Origin: Marthasterias glacialis | Lineage: Eukaryota; Echinodermata; Asteroidea; Forcipulatida; Asteriidae | Direction: 5' to 3' | Assembly: GCA_911728455.2 (NCBI GenBank) | Contig: OU452239.1 | Coordinates: forward strand, 10,088,328 to 10,152,327 | Length of the DNA: 64,000 nt | Shown: positions 42,601 through 54,600 of the stretch, piece by piece | How positions within the stretch are numbered: the first letter of the stretch is position 1 | How the letters are laid out: the number at the start of each line of letters is the position of its first letter | Notes under the pieces: generated by a model | What the model was told of the DNA's origin: nothing | Seen by the model: only the letters and a program-made list of their open reading frames with translations | Database searches by the model: none | Made by a program: the position numbers and the translations under genes

Positions 42601-45600
42601 AACCGGGGTCCACAGAGGTGAAAGGCATGGAAAGAAATCACTGAGCCAACCTGATGCCAAAGGAAAAAGGAGGGGTGCAAAGGATTGGGGGATGTCTTAC
42701 ATTGACAATGAACTGAGGTTGTCCCTGAGCTTGGATCTGGGCGATCTGTTGAGCCTGGGAGCTCGCAAGCAACGTCGCGAAGGACGTTGCCACCGGCATG
42801 GGGGTGACAGTCTGCTGTGTTGGTACCACGCCCAACTGGGTCTTTGGTTGCTGGGTGGTGACTGTGGTGGTGGTAGTGGTGGAAGATGTTTCTAAAACAC
42901 AGGCGAAAACAAGTATTTATTGATAAAGGTGCTCAACAAAGATATTTCAACGGTAAGGAGAACCCTGCTTCCTAGCGCAAGAGACTTAAAACCATAATTG
43001 CTTCTCATCATCCAGGAGGAAATGGGTACCTGTGAGGGTAGAGATTGTTGATGTGAATGATTAGCAACCTGTGCGCTCATTTAACTGGTGGTGCTGCATA
43101 CTCATAAGGAGTTGAGATGGTTTCAGGACTACTTTGGGCTCGATGGATATGGGGTAATAATATTGTAAGGCACTTTGACTTGGCTTGAAGAAGCGCTAAT
43201 AAATACACTTTATTAGGCCTACTACTATTATTATTATTATCATCATTGTTATCATTATTTTTTTTATTTATTTATTTATTTTTTGGGGGGGAGGGGGGGG
43301 GGGTAACTGGAGGATTCTACTGAAGAAAAACAAGTACTTACCAGCCTCGCTAGAGGTGACCTCAGTGGCGCTTTGTGAACTCATGATGCCGCTGTTCTTG
43401 TAATCTGCTTTTAGAAAATAGAGAATGATAATAAAAATTAAAATAAAACTCTCCGTCTGAGACAACTTAAAAGGTTACTGAATGAAATAATTGCATCCAG
43501 GATAAACGGACAGGCCTGATACTTCACGGAAGCAACAGAGACTTTGGAACGCTAGATGGCAGCAGATTTACCAGGTAAACTTTCATTGTTTGTGTAGAAC
43601 TCTTGGGCATGCACGCATTTCCCGAGAACAATGGATTTACCTGGTAAGTCTGCTGCCACCTAGTGTCCTCAAAAGTCTCCCATTGCCTCGGCCATTGCCT
43701 TTGTGCCCCTTGGAAATGTAGATGGGGCAGGCACTTTGGTAGAGCCAAAATACAGTACATATACTGTGTACAGGTTTTACAAGGGCCTGGATGTATGTAA
43801 TGAAGTTTGAAAAATAAAATTGCGTGGCAATTACTTTGTAAAATCCACATCTGGAGAAATCTCATCCCAGACTACTGGCCAAAATGCTATTAAAACTACT
43901 TGGCCTTCAGCCTGGGCCAGCTCTTGCATACCCTTCTGCAGGGAGCATACAGAGGCCAGCGTTTAATCCCAGCAAAGGGTTTTCAAATTAAGCTTAGAAA
44001 AAAAGGCTTCAATTTTTAACAACTGACACACAACTAACAAGGTATACTATTCGAAGTTTTTCTCACATAAGTCATTTTCAAACCCAATCCTGATAGCTTT
44101 GCGAAGGCTATGGAGGCAACCCCCTCAGTGCCCCCTGGCCTTTGCTTTGGTGACCCTCAAAATGTTCTCGTTAGAAATTTGAATGTCTCTCAAAAACCGC
44201 CTTGCCCTTCAGAGTGAGTATCAGCCCTGCCATGCTTAACTGTTCGTTCCTACATTGACTGTTACAAGACAATAACTGAGAAACAGACTTTGTTCCAAAA
44301 GAAAATGTTTTTTAAAAACACAATTTTGCACTTTATGACTTGTTTGTCTGACAATACGTGTAATTTATCTTTCCACTGACCAAACAATGGTCTGTACACG
44401 CTCTTGACATTCTGCCAAGAACACAAAGAATTCACTGAAGTTGGGCTTTTCATCACCCTGTCTAGGCCTGGCAGCTGGGCCGGCAGCTTGTTCAAAATGA
44501 TTCCATGTGATCAACTATAAGGTAAATAACATTTAAAATTGGAAGTGACCTTTTTTTTGCAGAACCGAAATGGGCTTGCCCCCCTTCAAATACAGCTGAG
44601 ATGAAACCACAAGATGGCACTTTACAAGGTGTTACACATTTGGGGGGAAACAAACACTTGGCTGGACCTTTACACCTCTGTGCCTTGGACACAGGCCTTG
44701 GCTTTAAGGAACTCACTGGATGCTGTTGTTGTTGTTTTTTAAGACTACAATCATTTAGCTGTTTTTTTTTTTTTTTAAGACTACAATCCTTTAGCTCCAA
44801 GTAAGCAACCCTGTTCCATCTGATTGGGGGGGGTCATGTCTTCAAGAAAACAACTAATATAAAATAATGGCTCAGGTTTTTTTTTTTTTTTCAAATATTT
44901 TGAGCATGTTATTTTGGTGTACACCATGAACAGAGGGCATTCAACATCCTGTAAAATTGAGGGTTTAGATTTCAATTTCACGGCATAAATTTAGAGGAAG
45001 GCTTACAGTCAGAGGTTTCCTCCTAAAACTGGTCTGTCGGAGAAATGCTCTTTAAAACACTGGAGGATCGGTCAAGTCCAAGTGGTCCGACTGGCTAAGT
45101 TTCGTGTCAATAAAAAGCATGCATCTCTACTAAATATGAAAAAAAAGACTGAGCAACAACGCTGACTGATGACAATGATAAGCTATAGTTCCACTGGCTA
45201 GCATGGCAACAGCAAAAGTTAAGGATGAACCCTGCTTAAACTAGCACACATCTTATGACTTTGAAATAGGCCTACTCCGTAAAACTTGTTTCCTTGTACA
45301 ACATTTCAAGCCAGAAATACAGGCCTGATAATTCATGGAGGCAACTGCCTACGTTGCCCCTTGGTCGCTGCCTTGGTGCCCTTGAAATGTTCCAAAAGAA
45401 ATTTACAATTTCCTTAAAGAAGTGCCCTTTGTCAAGAAGAAAATGCCTTGGTGCCCTTGCCCTTTCAAGAACAAGGCCACCAGGCCTGGAAATAGTTGTC
45501 CTTTATGGGGTATTCGTTGCCCCCTTTATAATGCTGAAGTGAATTTATAACAGTTTACAACCAATTTTTGCCGAAAGAATTTTTTTTGAAGCGGAATTTT

Positions 45601-48600
45601 TTTTTTCTGAACGAATCTTGACAGATGATGGTGACTTCAAAATGTACAACAACACAAACTTTTGCATTATATGCCGTACAGACAATTCACAAAATACGTG
45701 TAACATTGTTTGTGCATAGCAATTGGATGTCAGGATTCAGGCAATAATTCAGTTTTAGTTTTAATTAACTACCACATTATTGGTGGATTTTTGGTGTGCA
45801 ATACCTTAAATGAAAGCTTATAACTTTCACAAATTTATATAAGAATAGCTATTTAAAAATTTTAATCTAAATTTTCAAAAAGTGGAACCTAGCATCTTTA
45901 ATGGCATACTGGTCTTTGTAAGCTGAACCTCGTTTCGGCCGATACATTCATGAATGGGCAAAGGGCAATGTGCTCAAAGAGCCGACATATAATATGGACT
46001 GTGCATGAGGACCAACCCCGTTTTAAAGGACGCATCAAGTGGTTTTTAAAATCAGAGTAAATTCAGTCCATTCCTATAGTTGTATCCAACAACACCTTAC
46101 AATCTACCCGTGACATTTGCATAAAATTTGGTCAATGGCTACGTCGAGTGTGATAAAAAAAAAATTTAAAAAAAGAAAACTGTAAAATTTGTGTCTTGAC
46201 ATTTGTGCATGTGGTCATATCAGGATAATTTTGATGGCTGTAATCATGGTAACTAAAATAAGAAAAAGTAATTTTTGGGGGGTCTTTAAATGCTATTTTA
46301 TGAGCTTTGACACTATTTCAGAGGGCATTATTTTTCTGGAGTTCAAACTGACATGTAAATTTCTTAATTAGTGACCTGTTCCGAAACTTTTTATGTTTTT
46401 GATAATCGCTGATCCTGTACATCTACTTTGCATTTATGTAAATGTATGCACATTTTAAAACTAATTAAAAATTTGGACAGCATGATGTGTGGTAGATGTT
46501 CAATTTGACACTCCAAATTATTCACAAAATCTAATTAATTTGCTCTTTGTGATGCATGCAATACATAAACAATACAGCGCCCCGGGGGGAAAAATACCCC
46601 TTGAAGTTTAGTGTCACTGAACTGCTGTACCACCAACAAGACTTAGTATTCGCGTGGCCATAATCCATATCTCATGCATGATTCAGTGCAGGAGCCTGGA
46701 CTTTGCATGCTGTTGAATAGAAGGCGCTGACCCCATTTAATATGTGCATACACAGTCCCCACTCTGAATGCAAATGAACTCTCCTAGTGGAGAAAGCATT
46801 GTGGCTGGCTCAGGCTGCCTGGTGAATAGTCAATACACTATTGCTATGCATGAGGCCAGAAAAGGGGGTCACTCACTCTGCTCCTCAGTCAGTCTGCCTG
46901 GCTGGGCATTCCAAAAGCACTTTGTACAATGTACTAAAAAAAAAAGCAAGACTAGTGCATCCCACTTGAGAAGTCAAAAATTCAAAGAACTGTTGGGAAG
47001 ATTTCCGGTGGTGATATGAGTAATGATGCCATTTCTCTAAAAAATATTCACTAACCAAAAGATTGTTTTGTTTTTTTGAGGAGGGAAACTTATAAATCTG
47101 GTTTAAAATTGTTAAAGACAAACTACAGCATTGGCAATTTATCATCAAAGAAAGAAAGTTAGTTTTAATCTGAAAGCTCAATTATTATAAATAAAGCTCG
47201 CACCGGTACCAACAGAGAAATGTTTTCATTCGAAATGCTGTCAATAAGTAAAAAAAAAAAACAAATTAATAAAAAATTATATCTTAGGCCAACACGTTGA
47301 AATGTCAACAAGCAAATTAAGTGAGCGTTTCAAAATTGGAGGGTGGGGGCAGGGAGGGATAACAAATTGATAACACCTTTCCTTTATAATCTGTATAGGA
47401 ATTTTTCTGCAAAGTTCTAACTAAACATTCAATGTGACTTTCCTATTTAACTATGCGTACATTATACATGTACGGCAACAGTTTATTCAAATACAGACCA
47501 CAGCATTCGTCACACTGTGTGTACTTGAGTTTGAGATTTGGTCAAGTTCAGCCTTGCCAATCAAATTTAGCAACCTCAGGCATGATCTCCTTTTTTGTCC
47601 CTTGAAAAAAAAAGTAGGAAAATGTTATCAAGTACTTAGGGCTGACCATAGAGAAAGGAACAGACAGCTGACCTACATGTACTTGTATGATCTTAACCGA
47701 GGCCACCAAGGCCATTGGCCTCATGCCCTGGGTGAGTTGGCCAGCATGCCCTTCAGAAAAATTGCACTGTCACTACCAGCATGCCCTTGTACAATTTCTC
47801 TGATTTGGTCAGCAAAGGCCTGCCCCTGTTTTTCTTAAGATCAAGGCCTGATGATACAGGCTTTTATAGACTTTCAGGCTATCTAATAACAGTATTTTCG
47901 GCGGGCCAAAAAAAATAGAAATCAGATTCAATTATGAAAAACTCAGGAGGGACTCAACCCTCCCCACCGCCACCCCTGACTTTGTAGACCACACTGACGA
48001 TGCATTCCTAATTGATGCTAGTGACTACAGCCCACACGAACATTCTTTTGTTAAAAAAAATTTTGACTTAAGAAATCACGAAAACTGTCTGTATTTTCCC
48101 AAAGTGAATAAGTTTTTAATATTAAGTGACCTGCGCTCAGTTCAAAATAACAATCACGTCAGAAAGAGTGTACACAAAACTATGGAAATGGGCAAGTGAA
48201 GATAACAAGGATGGGTATAGTTTTAAATTTAAGGGCCTTTAACAAACTTCAGCTTGGACCCCCAGCTCTTTCATCAGTTTTTTTTTTTTCAAAGTGGTTA
48301 AGTTGATGAGTACAGGTGGCTTGTGCTGAGTTCTTTACAGATCAAGTCAGAAACAGTGAACTTAAATTATGGAAATGGGCAAGTGAAGATACTGTACAAG
48401 GATTGGTATAGTTTCCAATTTAAGGGTCTATCACAAACTTCAGCTTGGGTCCCCGGCTCTGTCATCATTTTTTTTTTTTCAAAGTGGTTAAGTTGATGAG
48501 TACAGGGCCCAATTTCATGGCTCTGCTAACCACGGAATTCAGAATTTTTTTGTAACCAGCGCCATGAAATTGGGCCCAGGTGGCTTGTGCGAGTTCTTTA

Positions 48601-51600
48601 CAGATCAAGTCAGAAACAGTGAACTTAAATTTTGGAAATGGGCAAGTGAAGTTACAAGGATGGGTGTAGTTTTAAATTTAAGGGTCTATCACAAACTTCA
48701 GCTTGGGTCCCCGGCTCTGTCATCAGAATTATTTCTCAAAGTGGATAGGTTGATGAGTAAGTGACTTAATTGTGCTGGGTTCTTGAATGATCAAGTCAAA
48801 AGTAAATTAGTCAAAACATTGCTCTATGGTCAAAAGCAGTGAACTCATGGGCAAGTGAAAATACAAGGAAGGGTATGGTTTTAAATTTAAGGGCCTTTTA
48901 CAAACTGCGGTTTGGGACTCCGGCTAGGGCTTGGGCTCTTCCATCAATTTTGGCATGGTGCTTCAACATCCAACAAAGCTGTGAGCCGAAGCCGACGTTT
49001 AGAAAAAAGCACCCAAATTAATATTAAAGGCTTGCATTTCTTTATGAAATTCTCTCTCTTATTAAAGTACTTCATTCATGTAGCTCTTCCTCCAGTCCAT
49101 GCTTCACTTCAGCTAAAATATCAGCTGCTTTATTCATTCACACCATTACTCTCAGATGAATATTTCAGTTTTCATTAATTATTAAACAGGGTATTATAAA
49201 AATAAAAAGGCAACGCGGCGGCTACACTTGAGTTGAAGTTAAAACCAATTATTTGTAGACATTTATCCAAAGTTGACAAATTTTCAAAGAGTACGAGGAG
49301 TTTCATGTATTATTATGGGCTTGTTTCGTTTTTTAATATGCATCAGGCCTATTCAATAATATACAAAAATCCATTACTTACCACTAAATACTGGGTGCAT
49401 TGCTAATGAGATGGGAGGGGGGAGTGGAAGGGGGGGGGGCAGAAAGTAATCCCCAACTTGGACAAAGAGTCAGCAGTTTGGTATGTATGTAGTGAATACA
49501 CCATTCAGACTATTTGAATGGTCTTTTCATTGGGCCCATCTATTTGGGCCCTCCTCCACTGCGCACACATTGTGTCTCAAGACTCGGCAAACAAACTCTG
49601 AATATTAACGAGGAGCCCTTTCAGTATGCATGCATTTAAATAGCCCTTGGTTCCTCTCTTGGGCCTGTCGAAAGGGCCCACTGGATTTGCATAGCATTGG
49701 GGGTGGGAGACGCTTTAAAAAAGTTACTTTGTATTGAAAATGTCTGGCCTATGGTAGTACTGCCGGATAGGCTAATGTTTTTTTTTTTTTAATTATAACT
49801 TTATATTTAGGAATGTTTGATTGCTGTGCACCATTAAAAAACAGCATTTCACTGAAGAGTTTCCCCAGGATAAACAATAAATAAATAAATAAACAAACCA
49901 AAAAATGAACCAACAAAAAACAAACAAACAAAAAACAAAAAACAAACAAACAAACAAACAAACAACCTAACAAACCAACAAATAACTTACTAACTATCTA
50001 ACTAACTATCTAACTAACTAACTAACTAACTGACTAACTAACTAAATAAAGCATAATGGGCTATGGGCTATGTTGTAGAAGGCAATTACAGGCAACCACT
50101 TCCAGGCAATCTCTTAGAAGAAGAAAAACAAAAACATTCACTTTTCAACGATCGCATAACTTGTTGTGGAGAATACAAGACGTAGTTTACAAAGTGTCTC
50201 TTGCTCGTGCTACCAAAGTGTTCCTTTTGCATGCTAAAAATGGCTCAAAATACCCCACTAGACCACTGGCCAAGAGTCTGGTCATTCATAAGCACTGAGC
50301 CAGTTGAACATCACAACTGAACAAGACCTACATTGTAAAGTTTCTAAACACGTACTTTTTTAAAAAGACTAAAGCCCCTTTTCACACTATCTAGTATTTC
50401 CTGGGAGCTTTTTGAGAAAATTTGGCTGACCCTTTTCATATCTGAAGTGTTAACCCTGGCAAATTCCCGGGAACTGGCTAACCCTGCTGGGGACTAGCAT
50501 TAGTATACATGTGTAGAGTAGTCCTACTATCAACAGTAGTCTTGGCCCTCTGTGGAACCCGGGACTTTCGAAGAAATAGCCGGGACAAACATGTTGACGG
50601 GAATGTGCAAAAAAAACTAGCCTCATTAGCCGGGACAATAGGCCTTGGTTGGGGTTGGACAATTTTTTTGCCCCGCCCTACTGGGGCAATAGTGGGGACA
50701 AATAAATAGCGGAGACACAAAACCTTCTGTGTGCTACTGCAAGAACAAAAAGTTATATTTTTTTTCCCTTGAGAAAGAACTTTTGTCTTTGGTGTCCAAA
50801 GGGCTATGGAACCCTCTTCTGGAAGCATTATTGCTTCACACCAATCAGTTTTTAAACAGTCAGTTTAAAAACTGACTTGTTTGGAATTTTCATAAGAACT
50901 GCAACAACATTATTTGAGTCAATTGCTAAGTACTGTCATTGTAACTTTGTACGTGGGCTTTGAGGATTCCTTCGGTTTTGAAATGTACTGGAATATTTTA
51001 TAATTCCCTCGATAAGTTTTTGGATGGAAACTTTCTCTCAATTAATCCTCAAATGCCACACACATGTATCTTCAATTTTATATCAATGAAACATAAAGAA
51101 TACATTTTGTTTTTTTCATCCGCGATGTCACAAAGACATTATCCAGTCAACACCATCAACCGGCGCTTTCATCTTCCATGGAAGTATTAAATGCAAACGT
51201 CGGAGTTGAATAAATGTAGGGGGGTGAGCCTAGCCGCACATGCTCATGCATAAAAACTAGCGGCAATACTAACATGCTAATTGTCGTCCCTGTTGACTCG
51301 CTCTCAGGTCTGGGCTTCTGAAGTGCTGCTGTATGCATGTGTGGGATTGCATGCATTATGCATAGATGGTAGATATGTACGTGCATATGGAATGAGGTCG
51401 GTTTTGCATAATTCACAGCGTGCCGACTGCGGCACGGTGGGGATCCCAGAGATTTTCCTGCTCTTTCTCGATCTTGGGGTTAATTTTTTATTTTTCTAAC
51501 CAATTTTGTTCGAGTTGAACGATGAAATTCTCAACGCTTGCCATCTCATAACCTTTTGTTTCGACTACAAAGTATCTTCGGCAGGGAGTCGTGCAAGTGA

Positions 51601-54600
51601 GGCATTTGAAATAACCTTAAATTCCTGACATGTACAATGTAGATTTATTTAAGTTGACATTGCTCAACTGATTAACAAGCACGCAAAAATAAATAGAAAA
51701 GCCTACGGTCCCACCCCACCCCTCCCATTATTTGTTTTTTTGTAAACTGCAAGTCACCTGACTCTGCTTAGCTTAAAAGTTTTTAAAATACGTGACACTT
51801 CATGCCAAAGCCCAAAATAAGGCAGACACATGGAAATAGTCAAATGGCATTTGAAACAGGAAGAATACCGAAACATCAACCGTACATCAATGTGATGTAC
51901 TAGTGTACAATGTAATGTCAATATTCTGTAGGTTGAGAAATTATACAAAATACCTTATTGGCCTTAATTATGTGTTATTTGAAAACTCTTTACCTCATCT
52001 TGATGCGCAAATAAACACAGTTTTGAGTTTTTGGCAGGAAGTGCCTGATTTTGGCATGGATTGGAGTGTCACTACATACTGCGCTTTTAGGAAACTTAGA
52101 TTCGGCCTCACAGGTCTTTATGAATATAAACCATAGTTCGCCTTCACTATACCAGACATGATATACCCTTTAAAAAAAAAACCAACATTTTATCGGGTAC
52201 AACGGCTGACCTATACGGTTTCATAAATGTTTTTATTGACTTTTTCAATTAGTAAACAATTTCACTGGTTTTCTAAATGCAAAAAAATGGACATCAGAAT
52301 AAAGTAGTATCATGCCTGCTAAAGGCCTACTGACTTGAACTTGTTCTTAAAACACAAAAAAACAAAAACAAACAGGGAGTGTGATTGTACGAATCCAAAT
52401 GCACGTATCCAAAATGTTTGAGTCCAAACAGAGCGTAATACAAGCTCTCTGTACATCCTCACAAACGGAAAACTAGGTTCTGAAACAATGAAGTGCCCTA
52501 CAATGTCACGCATGTTTGGATCTTGGGGGGGGGGAGGGACAAGAACACCAAGAAGACAGTTTTTACAGAATACATGTGCTGATCTACATATGTTGAACAT
52601 CTATAAATAGTATCTGCTTTTTGTTAGCTAGTTCGATGAAATTTAACTGATTTTCCTGGGGCAAAAACATCAGAAACCAGATTGAAATAGTAAAAAATTA
52701 TCATCTTTCACTGGCATGGAATTACACAGAAGCCACGGAGGCAATGACATCTGTTGCCCTACCCCTAGTCTTGGCCTTGGTGCCCCCTTCAAAAGTTTCC
52801 CATAGACTTTATTAAGGTTTCCCCCTAAGGGAAGTGCCCTTTGCAAAATGAAATTGAACTTCCATGCCTGCAGTATGTATCATTTGTGTGAACATTGTTC
52901 TCCTAACTCATGGGAAGTCCTCATCTTTCAAGAAAGTTTGAACTCCCCTGCAAAAAATAAAAAATCCTGAAATCTTGTGACAGTCTGTAGCACACTATAT
53001 AGTAGTAGTTAGGCCCTACTCTATTTAAAATTTTATAATATTAATGAAATAGGACTAGACTTATGGTTACTTACTGTTAGAAACAATTTGACCAGTGATG
53101 AAACTCTGCAGACAGCTTGCTTGGAAACGAAACAAAAATCCTGCAAGACCAACTTAAAACAATGCCAGTCGACACTCTAAGCAAAAACACACTATTACTT
53201 TGTAGTGTGTTAGATTTTGAACTTGGAATAAAGAAAGACAGACACTGATGGTCTGTGCCGCACAAGTTTCATTATGCGCATAATTATGCGCATATTTATG
53301 CGCAAAACTATACATGACGGGGCGAACACAGCACGTGGACAGATGCTGCACACGGGTGTGCCATGCGCCCATGGGCTGGGCAGGCAGTTTATGCGTATAA
53401 TACAAGTAGCTATAGCAACATTGTTTTAAAAATGAAAATTCAAATAAGGCATAAATTATGTTACTCATCATGATGACATCATCATGTGGGCAAAACAGCC
53501 ACAGAGCTCGGGTTTCCTGCAGGCACAATTTGTATACAGCTCACAGAAAGAAAACATAGTTTGAAGTGTCAGATTTTTTATCAACCTTTGGTGTTCTGTT
53601 GAAATGATGAAAGTGGCAGGAACGTAATTGAAATTCCATCAAATTAGGCGTACAACACAAAATGTATACTCAAGCCTGGAATTACATCTTATTTATTTAA
53701 TTAGCAGGTCTTGATCTTAACCGAGGCCATTGGGCCTCATGCCCTGTCGAGTTGGCCAGCATGCCCTTCAGAAAAATTGCACTGTCACTACCAACTTGGC
53801 CAGCATGCCCTTGTACAATTTCTCTGATTTGGCCTGCCCCCGTTTTTCTGAAGATCGAGGCCTGAATTAGGTGACACATCCTACATCGCAAAATGTGCCA
53901 ATAACAGAATGGTTAAGGAAACAAGAAGAAATGTTTATTTTTAGATGTGGGGAAACCCCCGAATGGGAAACTCCTCCTCCCTGCCCCACCCCTCCAATCA
54001 GGTAGGGACTGAAAACTCAATCCACATGCAAGGCTCTGGTCTGAGGCGGGATTCGAACCAGGGTCCACAGAGGTGAAAGAAACCACTGAGCCACCCTTAT
54101 CTTTGAGACAGCAATGACTTATTCATTTTTTATGCAAAGGGCTCTTCCATTGGAAAGTCTATGGGAAACTTTTAAAGGGCCACAAAGCCAGCCAAGACCA
54201 GAGCAACAGAGGCCAAAGTGGTCTCCCCAAGGTTGCTCTCTCTTTTGAGAACAAGGTGACATTGTTTCTTCTTCCAGTTGAGTGCAAGCCATCATATAAA
54301 ACAATGAGGATAAATCTTACTTTGGTCTTTCACACTTCCAATACGTCTAATGTCGACAAATATTACACCAAAGATCCAAGAAACCAAGAAATTGAAAAAC
54401 AATTTAAAATTGTTTAACCTGCAGTTTAATTTAAGTTCTTAAAAAAATAAGACTAACAAGTATGAGCGCAATGCTTGTAAATGTTTTTAGAAAATGTTAT
54501 TGGATTATTCATAGGTAGGCGGGCCTAATAATAATACATTTTTCTTGACATTGTGTTAAAAGCATGTCACATTTTTTCAGAATAACTGAATTCTTTTTCA

